A DNA stretch of 13,057 nt from Deltaproteobacteria bacterium (GCA_030665705.1 DAOUZG010000018.1:1-13057), one strand, 5' to 3'; positions 6,947 to 13,057 are shown, counted from the first letter of the stretch. Made by a program: numbers and translations. Notes: a model not told the origin generated them from the sequence alone.

Positions 6947-7876
6947 TTAGAGCTTGATGTCCGCGATCAAGCGCTGCACGTGCTCGACGCTCTTATCGAG
7001 CAGGGCTCGCTCGTCGGGTTCCAGGTCGAGCTCGAAGATCTTCTCGACCCCGCCCGCGCCGAGCAGGACCGGGACGCCCATGTAGATCCCGGAGATGCCG
7101 TACTCGCCGTCGAGGTACGCGGCACACGGGAGCACACGCTTCTGATCGAGGAGGATCGCCTCCGCCATCTCGACCGAGCCGTAGGCGGGCGAGACGAACG
7201 CGGATCCGGTCTTGAGCAGCGCCACGATTTCGGTCCCAGCGCCTCTCACGCGCTTCACGATCTCCTCGAGCGTTCCGGAATCCATCAGGTCCGTGAGCGG
7301 GATCCCACTCACGTTGGAGTAGCGGGGGAGCGGCACCATGGAGTCGCCGTGACCGCCGAGGACCATCGTTGTGACGTCCTGAACGGAGACCCCCAGAGAC
7401 TCTGCGACGAAGAAGCGGAAGCGCGACGCGTCGAGTACGCCCGCCATCCCCACCACGCGCTCGCGCCGGAAGCCGGTCAGTTCCTTCGTCGCCCAGACCA
7501 TGGCATCGAGCGGGTTGGCAACGACGATTATGATCGAGTTCGGGGACTGCTCGCGGATGTTCGTTGCTACGTCGCGGATGATCTTGATGTTTGCCGCGAG
7601 CAGGTCGTCCCGGCTCATCCCCGGCTTGCGGGGCAACCCGGACGTCACGATGTAGAGATCCGACCCGGCCGTGTCCTTCCAGTCGTTCGAGCCCACGATC
7701 CGGGTATCGGTGCTGGCAACGGGCGTGGCGTGGGCAATGTCGAGGGCCTTCCCCTGTGGCATTCCCTCGAGGATGTCGAGGAGCACCACATCGCCCAGCT
7801 GCTTCTCAGCGAGGAGCTGAGTCATGACGCCACCGATTTGTCCTCCGCCGATCAGAGAGATCTTCTTCCTAGCCAT
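6947..7876 (-). CDS. mdh: Malate dehydrogenase (NAD-dependent, LDH-like type)
   Basis: This cytoplasmic TCA-cycle enzyme interconverts malate and oxaloacetate. The 309 residues belong to the LDH-like MDH group. They show the Rossmann loop G-G-G-Q-I-G-G (10-16), Asp34 ending beta-2 (NAD preference), substrate arginines in L-P-R-K-P-G-M-S-R (R83 and R89), N121, D149 and R152 in V-L-D-A-S-R-F-R, and catalytic His176 in G-G-H-G-D-S-M. R83 at the substrate-discriminating position favours malate over lactate. ATG at 7876 has a GAGGAA ribosome-binding site 8 nt upstream. It is the first gene of mdh-sucC-sucD-pfkB, behind a leader of about 170 nt that contains a short inverted repeat (GATCG-T-CGATC at 7905-7915). 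Confidence 0.97.
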   Translation of the reverse strand: MARKKISLIGGGQIGGVMTQLLAEKQLGDVVLLDILEGMPQGKALDIAHATPVASTDTRIVGSNDWKDTAGSDLYIVTSGLPRKPGMSRDDLLAANIKIIRDVATNIREQSPNSIIIVVANPLDAMVWATKELTGFRRERVVGMAGVLDASRFRFFVAESLGVSVQDVTTMVLGGHGDSMVPLPRYSNVSGIPLTDLMDSGTLEEIVKRVRGAGTEIVALLKTGSAFVSPAYGSVEMAEAILLDQKRVLPCAAYLDGEYGISGIYMGVPVLLGAGGVEKIFELDLEPDERALLDKSVEHVQRLIADIKL

Positions 7877-7931
7877 CGCGGTTTCCTCACTCCATGTTTA
7901 GGATGATCGTCGATCCGAGCTTCGTGCCGTC

Positions 7932-7963
7932 GTGGAGCGGTTGTGGAGCCGTTGTGGAGCGTT
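7932..7963. repeat. Three tandem copies of an 11-bp unit in the mdh leader
   Basis: The + strand reads GTGGAGCGGTT, GTGGAGCCGTT, GTGGAGCGTT, that is two 11-bp copies and one 10-bp copy. They lie between the proposed mdh promoter and the mdh start codon, within the predicted 5' UTR. The near-helical period (11 bp) would suit a protein binding one DNA face, but no known operator is recognised. Confidence 0.55.
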
Positions 7964-8055
7964 GTCCCCCCGATCATCACTCCCGACAGAAGGACGAAAC
8001 TCGGGGTCACCTTTTCTCGACTTGCGTCCGTCGACGCTGCCGCCGAGCGTGGCCG

Positions 8056-8084
8056 AGTATACGGCCGCGCTCAGCGAGCGGCAA
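8056..8084 (-). promoter_or_regulatory. Predicted sigma-70-type promoter for mdh-sucC-sucD-pfkB
   Basis: On the minus strand TTGCCG (4/6 to TTGACA) is followed after 17 nt by TATACT (5/6 to TATAAT). Transcription would begin near 8049, leaving a leader of about 170 nt before mdh. It is the best promoter-like pair I found in the 252-bp gap between thrH and mdh. No convincing intrinsic terminator for thrH is seen there. Confidence 0.5.
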
Positions 8085-8128
8085 TGTGGCAAATCTTCGC
8101 GCTTTCGCGGGGTTGCGGGGACTTGAAG

Positions 8129-8752
8129 TCATCGGCCGGCCCCCTCCAGTCGGCCCTGAGCCGCGAGCACCGCGGCTCTGAGCTCGTCGTAACTCCGAGT
8201 CACCGGGTACTGCGGGAACTCGGCAACCACGGTGTCGGGGGGCCGGAAGAGGATTCCCTCATCCGCCGCCGCGAGCATGGTGGTGTCGTTGTAGGAGTCC
8301 CCGGCGGCGATCACCGGAAAGTGCACGGCTCGGAGCGCGATCACCGAGGCCTGCTTCTGGTCGCGCATCCGGAGGCGGTAGTCCTCGATGCGTCCGTCGG
8401 GCGCCACGACCAGATTGTGACAGAACAGGGTCGGGTACCGAAGCTTCCGCATGAGCGGCCGCGCGAAGTCGTAGTAGGTGTCGGAGAGGATCACGACCTG
8501 GAACCGCTCGCGCAGCCAGTCCAGGAACTCGAGTGCCCCGTCGAGCGGCTCGAGCCCGTCGATCACCTCCGTGATCTGCGGCAGCCGCAGGTTGTGTCGG
8601 TCCAGCAGGTCGAGCCGGAAGCGCATGAGCTTGTCGTAATCCGGCTCATCACGGGTTGTTCGGCGAAGCTCCGGGATGCCGGTTCGTTCCGCGACGTTGA
8701 TCCAGACCTCGGGAACGAGCACTCCCTCCAGATCCAGGCAGACAACGACCAT
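8129..8752 (-). CDS. thrH: ThrH: phosphoserine phosphatase / homoserine phosphotransferase
   Basis: This is a HAD-superfamily phosphatase. Pseudomonas ThrH hydrolyses phosphoserine and can transfer the phosphate to homoserine, linking serine and threonine synthesis. The 207 residues match that family closely in length and motifs: C-L-D-L-E-G-V-L-V-P-E (5-15, with nucleophile D7 and the family-specific E9), I-L-S-D-T near 88-92, a lysine near 133, and A-G-D-S-Y-N-D-T-T-M-L (150-160). I chose ATG at 8752 because the D-L-E-G motif then begins at residue 7 as in known ThrH, and AAGG lies 8 nt upstream. A longer reading from 8824 adds 24 unsupported residues. The gene stands alone between the TCA operon and the divergent iron-responsive operon. 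A possible extended -10 (TGGTATGGT) lies at 8820-8828. Confidence 0.93.
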   Translation of the reverse strand: MVVVCLDLEGVLVPEVWINVAERTGIPELRRTTRDEPDYDKLMRFRLDLLDRHNLRLPQITEVIDGLEPLDGALEFLDWLRERFQVVILSDTYYDFARPLMRKLRYPTLFCHNLVVAPDGRIEDYRLRMRDQKQASVIALRAVHFPVIAAGDSYNDTTMLAAADEGILFRPPDTVVAEFPQYPVTRSYDELRAAVLAAQGRLEGAGR

Positions 8753-8766
8753 CGAGTGCCTTACTC

Positions 8767-8802
8767 CGTCTTCGAGCGGCCCATGCATCTTCAAGCGGCC
8801 CA
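8767..8802. repeat. 17-bp direct repeat pair in the thrH leader
   Basis: CGTCTTCGAGCGGCCCA (8767-8783) and CATCTTCAAGCGGCCCA (8786-8802) agree at 15 of 17 positions, separated by TG (19-bp period). They lie just upstream of the thrH ribosome-binding site. They could be operator half-sites or a leader element; no known factor is recognised. Confidence 0.5.
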
Positions 8803-8956
8803 CGCGCCGCCAGGCCGAGACCATACCAGATGACGCGTACGCAGTAGCGTGTCGGGTTGAGCTCCGGAGATGCCCGAGCCGAACGCGACGCCACCCCTAG
8901 AGCAGCACCGGCTCGGCGATCCCAACGCGGGTCTGGGCGCACCCGAAGACCCGACC

Positions 8957-8982
8957 CGGACGTGCGAGCGCGGACGTGCGAG
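8957..8982. repeat. 12-bp direct repeat in the thrH/iron-operon intergenic region
   Basis: CGGACGTGCGAG occurs at 8957-8968 and again at 8971-8982, a 14-bp period. It lies upstream of the -35 box of the rightward promoter. It is short and GC-rich, so chance is possible. Besides this, the 388-bp gap between thrH and the zinc-ribbon gene holds the thrH leader repeats and the promoter with its Fur site. The rest shows nothing recognisable. Confidence 0.3.
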
Positions 8983-9025
8983 GGCGCCAGGCCACCTACG
9001 CGGGCGCAGAGCCGCTCCGGACCCG

Positions 9026-9055
9026 TTGACAGGCCGTGGAAGCACTTGGTATCGT
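9026..9055 (+). promoter_or_regulatory. Sigma-70-type promoter of the iron-responsive operon
   Basis: A perfect -35 TTGACA (9026-9031) is followed after 18 nt by TATCGT (9050-9055, 4/6 to TATAAT). The predicted start site is near 9062, at the left edge of the Fur site, giving a leader of about 80 nt before the zinc-ribbon gene. Confidence 0.7.
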
Positions 9056-9062
9056 GGCCTAT

Positions 9063-9088
9063 GTAAATGATTATCACTATCAATTATC
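9063..9088. promoter_or_regulatory. Fur box (ferric uptake regulator operator)
   Basis: The reverse complement of 9063-9081 is GATAGTGATAATCATTTAC, which matches the Fur consensus GATAATGATAATCATTATC at 16 of 19 positions. A further GATAAT (complement of 9083-9088) extends the array of GATAAT-like hexamers. It is AT-rich in strongly GC-rich surroundings. Its place right at the predicted transcription start is where iron-loaded Fur would block RNA polymerase. A related regulator (Mur or Zur) cannot be excluded, but the match is best for Fur. Confidence 0.85.
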
Positions 9089-9140
9089 TACTTCGGGCCA
9101 TGCCTCCGCGGCCTTCTCCCGTTCGGGCTGGAGGCCAAAA

Positions 9141-9359
9141 ATGAGAGCGAATTCAGCCCACTCCGCCGACTGTCGGTGCGTGTGCGGCAGCCTCAGCGCA
9201 CGGATCCTCCCGCAGGGTGTGCAGCTCAAGTGCCGCCGGTGCAGGCGGATCCTGATCGTCCCCTGGACGGCGCGCTCCAGAGGCGTCCGGCCGATCCGGG
9301 CCGTGGCGCCCTTCTCCAGCGAGCAGTCCCCCGGCCCGGCGCACGGGGGGCACGGATGA
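9141..9359 (+). CDS. Small zinc-ribbon protein (Com-like)
   Basis: A 72-residue, arginine- and cysteine-rich protein. Cysteines at 11, 13, 15, 31 and 34 form a C-x-C-G ... K-C-R-R-C-R-R pattern, resembling the two knuckles of a zinc ribbon like those in Com-type small proteins of Mu-like phages. It probably binds Zn2+ (or Fe2+), and may bind nucleic acid, though nothing shows the partner. The start is ATG at 9141 because a strong GGAGG lies 6 nt upstream. An upstream in-frame ATG at 9036 would lie before the promoter's -10 box and translate through the Fur site, so it is rejected. It is the first gene after the Fur box, 67 bp before the porin. The tail after residue 43 is low complexity. No signal peptide is present, so it is cytoplasmic. 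Confidence 0.72.
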   Translation: MRANSAHSADCRCVCGSLSARILPQGVQLKCRRCRRILIVPWTARSRGVRPIRAVAPFSSEQSPGPAHGGHG

Positions 9360-9426
9360 AAACGAGCGGCCAGCGGTCCCTGAGATCCCGAGCCCGAACT
9401 CAGCAGTTCAATGGGAGGGGACTCGG

Positions 9427-10737
9427 ATGGTCAGAGGGATTTTTTTCGGGCTCGCAGCTGCCGCAGCACTGATGCTCGCAGCCACCGCCCAGGGCGAAAC
9501 GTCCTCACCGGCTGCCTCGGATCGAGAAGTGGCCCGAGACGACGAGATTCGGGAGCTCCAACGTCAGCTCGCCGTGGTTCTCGAAGAGCTCGACCGGCTC
9601 CGGATCGGAATGGCCGTGCCGGAGGAGCCCGAGCTCAAGAGCGTCTTCGGGCTCGGTCCGGCCGCCTCCAAGGTCTACGGCGCGGCCCACGGGATCTCGA
9701 TTGGAGGCTATGCCGAGGGCGTTTACCGAAACCAGGTCAGCGATGCCTCGGGAGACGGCGAGGACCTCGCAGACTTCGTCCGAATGGTCCTCTACTTCGG
9801 GTACAAGTTCTCGGACCGGATCCTCTTCAACACCGAGCTCGAGTTCGAGCACGCCAGCACGAGCAAAGAGGGCGAGGTCTCCGTCGAGTTCGCCAGCCTC
9901 GAGTTCCTGCTTCGCCCCGAGCTGAACGTTCGCGCCGGCCTGCTCCTTATCCCCATGGGCTTTCTCAACGAGATTCACGAGCCGCCCTTCTACTACGGAA
10001 CGCAGCGGCCGGAGCCCGAGCGGCAGATCATCCCCACGACCTGGCGCGAGAACGGCGTCGGGATCTTCGGGACGATCGGCGAGACGCTGAGCTACCGGGC
10101 CTACGTGGTTAACGGATTCGATGCCTCGGACTTCTCGAGCTCCGGTCTTCGCGGCGGCCGTCAGAAGGGGAGCGAGGCGAAGGCCAACGACCTGGCCTTT
10201 GTCGCTCGCGTCGACGTCGACCCCGCCCCGGGGGTGCGGGTCGGCGGCTCGTACTACACGGGCAACTCCGGCCAGGACGACCCCGACGACGTCGGCGTTC
10301 CGGATGTCCGTACGACGATCTGGGAAATACACGGGGACTACCGGAGAGAGAACCTCCACCTCCGGGCCCTCTACACCGAGGCTCGCGTCGGGGATGCCGG
10401 GGAGCTCAGCTCGGCACTGGGCCTCGCCTCGAGCGAACCGGTCGCGGAGCGGATGATCGGCGGGTACGTCGAGCTGGCCTACGAGGTGATGTCTCTCCTC
10501 TTTCCGAGTTCCGAGAAGTCGCTCACGCCCTTTTTCCGCTTCGAGTATCTCGATACGCAGGACCGCATCCCGAGAGGCTTTACCCGAGATCGCACAAAGC
10601 CGAGGCGATTGTTCATCCCGGGAATTCAGTTCAAGCCGCATCCGAACGTCGTTCTGAAGCTCGACTACCGCAACATCGACACGTGGGAGGGCAATACCGC
10701 GGACGAGCTCAACCTGGGGTTCGGCCTTGTCTTTTAA
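9427..10737 (+). CDS. Outer-membrane porin with N-terminal coiled coil (phosphate-selective porin O/P-like)
   Basis: The 436-residue product has a signal peptide (residues 1 to about 22, hydrophobic core L-A-A-A-A-A-L-M-L-A). A short coiled-coil stretch (about 38-60, D-E-I-R-E-L-Q-R-Q-L) follows, of the kind that trimerises some porins. The rest alternates polar and hydrophobic residues as in beta strands and ends in Phe (G-F-G-L-V-F), the usual beta-barrel assembly signal. The pattern resembles porin O/P-type proteins; the transported solute is unknown. ATG at 9427 follows GGAGG by 8 nt. It is the second gene of the Fur-controlled operon. Its end overlaps the predicted start of the FMN-binding protein gene by 11 bp. 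Confidence 0.85.
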   Translation: MVRGIFFGLAAAAALMLAATAQGETSSPAASDREVARDDEIRELQRQLAVVLEELDRLRIGMAVPEEPELKSVFGLGPAASKVYGAAHGISIGGYAEGVYRNQVSDASGDGEDLADFVRMVLYFGYKFSDRILFNTELEFEHASTSKEGEVSVEFASLEFLLRPELNVRAGLLLIPMGFLNEIHEPPFYYGTQRPEPERQIIPTTWRENGVGIFGTIGETLSYRAYVVNGFDASDFSSSGLRGGRQKGSEAKANDLAFVARVDVDPAPGVRVGGSYYTGNSGQDDPDDVGVPDVRTTIWEIHGDYRRENLHLRALYTEARVGDAGELSSALGLASSEPVAERMIGGYVELAYEVMSLLFPSSEKSLTPFFRFEYLDTQDRIPRGFTRDRTKPRRLFIPGIQFKPHPNVVLKLDYRNIDTWEGNTADELNLGFGLVF

Positions 10738-11284
10738 CGCTTTTCCTCTCCTGGCGGTTGCCGTCCTCGCACTGCTCTGCACTGCAGCGCCGGCCGCGGC
10801 CACCGTCTACTACAGCCAGCAAGAGGCTCTGGCGAGCGCGTTTCCCGACGCGGACCGTGTAGACCGCCGAACTTTCGTGCTGACACGGGCGCAGGTCTCC
10901 ACCGTCGAGAAGCTGGCGCGCTCTCCTCTTCAGTCTCAGATCGTGACTGTCTATGTCGCGCGGAAGAGCGATCGGCTGCTCGGTTACGCGCTGATCGACG
11001 TTCACACCGTGCGGACCTTGCCGGAGGCGCTCCTGGTCGTCTTGACGCCGGGCGGTGCGGTGCGATCGGTTTGGGTCCTCGCGTTTCACGAACCCACCGA
11101 GTACCAGCCCACCAAGCGCTGGTTCGGGCAGTTCGAGGGGTGGGAGCTCGGCCCGACCCTTCGACTCCATCGCGGCATCGACGCGGTCACCGGCGCCACG
11201 CTCTCGGCGCAGGCCACGACGCACAGCGTGCGCCGTGCGCTGGCGCTGCATCGGGTGCTGTTCGAAACCTCAGCGATGGAGTAG
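10727..11284 (+). CDS. Secreted FMN-binding protein (covalent flavinylation motif)
   Basis: A 185-residue periplasmic flavoprotein of the FMN-binding domain family (as in NqrC and RnfG). A hydrophobic signal region (about 6-25, ending A-P-A-A-A) precedes the domain. Residues 152-158 read D-A-V-T-G-A-T, which fits the known ApbE flavinylation consensus D-x-x-(S/T)-G-A-T, so FMN is probably attached by phosphoester to Thr158. Unlike NqrC/RnfG it is a single small domain and may be released to the periplasm. The n-region lacks Lys or Arg, so the start is not certain. I chose TTG at 10727, with GGGG 7 nt upstream and an 11-bp overlap with the porin. No ApbE gene is in the window. It probably passes electrons to or from the four-TM protein encoded next, starting 5 bp after its stop (inference). 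Confidence 0.86.
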   Translation: MSFNAFPLLAVAVLALLCTAAPAAATVYYSQQEALASAFPDADRVDRRTFVLTRAQVSTVEKLARSPLQSQIVTVYVARKSDRLLGYALIDVHTVRTLPEALLVVLTPGGAVRSVWVLAFHEPTEYQPTKRWFGQFEGWELGPTLRLHRGIDAVTGATLSAQATTHSVRRALALHRVLFETSAME

Positions 11285-11289
11285 AGAAG

Positions 11290-11793
11290 TTGCGCTTCGT
11301 CGTGACCGGCGAGTGGAGCCGGAACCGCCTCATGCAGACGATCGTCGTGCTCTACGTCCTCTACGTCGCCGCACTCTGGGTCACGAACACCCTCCTCTAC
11401 TTCACCAAGATGGGGCTCACCTACAGCTCCGTCGTGCACTACTACCTCGGATCTGAAGAACACTTCCTCTCGCCCCGAAGCTACCAGGGACTTCTCGAGG
11501 TCTCGCACTTCCACCTGTTTGCCATCGGCATGCTGCTCCTCGTGATGACGCACCTGATGCTGTTCGTGCCGCTGTCGAGCCGCATCCGACTCTGGCTGAT
11601 CGTCGTGCCGTTCCTCTCGGGGCTCGCAAACGAAGCGGCTGGCTGGCTGGTGCGCTTCGTTCACCCCGCATTTGCCTACGCGAAGATCGGCGGGTTCTTG
11701 TTGCTCCAGGCAAGCCTCGCCGCATTGGTCGTCGCGTCCCTCTGGGCCACGTTCCGCGGCTCTCAGAACAACTACGCAGGAAACGGACCGTGA
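11290..11793 (+). CDS. Four-TM membrane protein with conserved-looking histidines; candidate b-type cytochrome
   Basis: I do not recognise a named family. The 167-residue protein has four predicted membrane helices (about 14-38, 68-94, 99-123, 131-154). Histidines occur at 50, 58, 73, 75, 88 and 125. H75 and H88 lie in the same helix 13 residues apart, the spacing seen for heme ligands in cytochrome b helices. H125 sits at the end of helix 3. This suggests heme b binding and inner-membrane electron transfer to the adjacent FMN protein, but it is inference. The start is TTG at 11290, since GGAG lies 8 nt upstream and the first membrane helix follows normally. ATG at 11332 would cut into helix 1. 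It begins 5 bp after the FMN gene and its stop overlaps the next start (GTGA), so the genes are coupled. Confidence 0.75.
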   Translation: MRFVVTGEWSRNRLMQTIVVLYVLYVAALWVTNTLLYFTKMGLTYSSVVHYYLGSEEHFLSPRSYQGLLEVSHFHLFAIGMLLLVMTHLMLFVPLSSRIRLWLIVVPFLSGLANEAAGWLVRFVHPAFAYAKIGGFLLLQASLAALVVASLWATFRGSQNNYAGNGP

Positions 11794-13016
11794 ACTGGAG
11801 AGCGCCCTGCCTCGCGTGTCTGCTCGTGGCGGCGGCGCCTTTCGGGGTCAGCCTCCCCCTCGAAGCCGTCGCGAATCCCGGCCAGGAAACGGGGCCGTTC
11901 CTCCTCGGCTCGTGGCTGGGCCTCCGCGACAAAGCATCGGGGTGCGGGATCCAGCCGGAGCTGGTTCTCACGACCGACGTCCTGAGGAACGTCCACGGGG
12001 GAATCGAGCGCGGGACCGAGGTCCTCAACAACATCGACCTGACCCTGCGTATCGAGGCAGAGGAGGCCGGCCTTCCGCTGAGCGGCACCTTCTTCCTCTA
12101 CGTCCTCTCCAACTTCGGCGGGGAGATCACGAGCCTTGTCGGCGATGTCCAGGCGACGAGCAACATCGAGGCGCCGAGCACGGTCAAGCTCTACGAGGCC
12201 TGGTACGAGCGGCCCCTGGGCTCCGACCGGATCTCCCTGCTCCTGGGACTGCATGACTACAACTCCGAGTTCTACGTGGTCGACTACGGAGCAGAGCTCA
12301 TCCACAGCTCGTTCGGAATCGGTCCAGAGCTCTCCCAGGTCCATCCGTCCATTTTCCCCACCACCGCTCTGGGTGCCCGTCTTCGGTGGACCCCGTCGGA
12401 TAAGACCTACGTGTTGCTGGGGGCATACGACGGCGTGCCCGGAGATCCCGACGAGGATCGCGGAACCCACGTTCGCCTGCGCCGCGACGACGGCGTCTTT
12501 TACGCACTGGAGGTAGGACAGACCGTGGGAGAGCCGGACGGCGACTATCAAAAGCTCGGCTTCGGCCTCTGGTACCACGACACGGACTACATCGACCTCT
12601 CGGGAAGAGAGCGCACCCACAACGGGGGCCTCTACGCTCTTGCCGAAAAATCTCTCTACCGGCAGAGCCAGTCAGGTCTACACCTGGGCGGCTTCGCCCA
12701 GATCGGCGTCACCCGGGGCGACCGGAACGAGGTCGAGCACTACGTCGGCGCGGGGCTCCGATGCAGAGGCTTGATCCCCTCACGCGGCGCCGATGAGCTG
12801 TCGATGGGCGTGGCGCACGCCCGAACCGGCGGGGCCTATCGGCGCGTCTACCCGCAGTCGCGACGCGCGGAGACCACGCTGGAGCTCACGTACCGTGCGG
12901 AGATCTGCCCGGGCGTCTGGATCCAACCCGACCTTCAAGTGGTCGTGCATCCGGGCTTCGACCCCACACTCGACGATGCCATCCTCGTCGGGGTCCGACT
13001 TCAAGTGGCTCTCTGA
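11790..13016 (+). CDS. OprB-family carbohydrate-selective porin
   Basis: The 408-residue product has a signal peptide (about 1-29, ending A-V-A) and the OprB-family core: W-L-G-L-R-D (42-47), N-N-I-D-L-T-L (80-86), S-N-I-E-A-P-S-T (124-131), L-Y-E-A-W-Y-E (134-140), D-Y-N-S-E-F-Y-V (156-163), S-S-F-G-I-G-P-E-L-S-Q (173-183) and Y-D-G-V-P-G-D-P (213-220). OprB porins form outer-membrane channels that favour sugars in pseudomonads, but family members with unknown substrates are common. The last residue is Leu, not the usual Phe. The start is GTG at 11790, overlapping the previous stop by 4 bp. It ends the operon. Sitting behind a Fur box with a flavoprotein, it may carry something other than sugar (inference). 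Confidence 0.9.
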   Translation: MNWRAPCLACLLVAAAPFGVSLPLEAVANPGQETGPFLLGSWLGLRDKASGCGIQPELVLTTDVLRNVHGGIERGTEVLNNIDLTLRIEAEEAGLPLSGTFFLYVLSNFGGEITSLVGDVQATSNIEAPSTVKLYEAWYERPLGSDRISLLLGLHDYNSEFYVVDYGAELIHSSFGIGPELSQVHPSIFPTTALGARLRWTPSDKTYVLLGAYDGVPGDPDEDRGTHVRLRRDDGVFYALEVGQTVGEPDGDYQKLGFGLWYHDTDYIDLSGRERTHNGGLYALAEKSLYRQSQSGLHLGGFAQIGVTRGDRNEVEHYVGAGLRCRGLIPSRGADELSMGVAHARTGGAYRRVYPQSRRAETTLELTYRAEICPGVWIQPDLQVVVHPGFDPTLDDAILVGVRLQVAL

Positions 13017-13030
13017 GTTCGGACGAGACC

Positions 13031-13057
13031 CCTAGTGTCCTGTCCCGGGAGTTCCGA
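13031..13057. other. Possible edge of a dispersed repeat or insertion element
   Basis: The last bases, downstream of the OprB gene, read CCTAGTGTCCTGTCCCGGGA and run off the window. The TAGTGTCCTGTCCCG-like string reminds me of ends of repeated elements in uncultured deltaproteobacterial genomes. That is recollection only, and the element is cut off, so nothing can be confirmed. Confidence 0.2.

Noticed and set aside
6920..7906. 328-residue plus-strand open frame opposite mdh
   Set aside because: mdh carries every catalytic motif on the other strand. The plus frame has no family features.
9036..9140. Upstream ATG extension of the zinc-ribbon gene
   Set aside because: It begins before the predicted transcription start and would translate through the promoter and Fur box. 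ATG at 9141 has an ideal GGAGG.
9505..10803. 432-residue open frame on the minus strand across the porin gene
   Set aside because: The sense frame has a signal peptide, a strong ribosome-binding site and beta-barrel features. The antisense frame is open only because of the high GC third positions and has no recognisable domain.

Overview
The window reads as chromosomal DNA from a GC-rich Gram-negative bacterium. It encodes an outer-membrane lipoprotein of the PilF/Tgl type, two outer-membrane beta-barrel proteins with signal peptides, and a periplasmic FMN-binding protein. The mdh-sucC-sucD order, the Tgl-like TPR lipoprotein beside a Pro/Arg/Gln-rich protein, and ThrH suggest a deltaproteobacterium in the old broad sense (Myxococcota, Desulfobacterota or relatives). 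That placement is inference from gene content, not a measured phylogeny. I see no rRNA, tRNA, CRISPR array or complete mobile element.

Left part (about 1-8750), all on the minus strand, given in transcription order. thrH (phosphoserine phosphatase / homoserine phosphotransferase family) stands alone at 8129-8752. A promoter near 8056-8084 leads into a tight TCA-cycle operon: mdh (7876-6947), sucC (6931-5774), sucD (5777-4899, 4-bp overlap with sucC) and a PfkB-family kinase (4893-3994). A 121-bp gap holds a sequence closely resembling a sigma-28 (FliA) promoter. It precedes a low-complexity protein of unknown function (3872-2820), a six-TPR lipoprotein like PilF/Tgl (2807-2031), a RodZ-like helix-turn-helix plus single-TM protein (2073-1570), and finally the magnesium channel MgtE (1493-150).

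Right part (about 9026-13016), all on the plus strand. A TTGACA-N18-TATCGT promoter is followed at once by a 16/19 match to the Fur consensus. Five closely spaced genes follow: a 72-residue zinc-ribbon protein, a 436-residue outer-membrane porin with an N-terminal coiled coil, a secreted FMN-binding protein with the ApbE-type covalent flavinylation motif D-x-x-T-G-A-T, a four-TM protein with a His pair spaced 13 residues apart in one helix, and an OprB-family porin. Each junction from the porin onward is overlapping or nearly so, and several genes start with TTG or GTG, suggesting translational coupling.

The right-hand operon is the most interesting part of the window. It looks like an iron-responsive cell-envelope system that pairs two outer-membrane channels with a periplasmic flavoprotein and a candidate b-type cytochrome. 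Reductive handling of iron or another substrate at the inner membrane is my working hypothesis; the sequence does not prove it. The ApbE flavin transferase it would need is not in the window.
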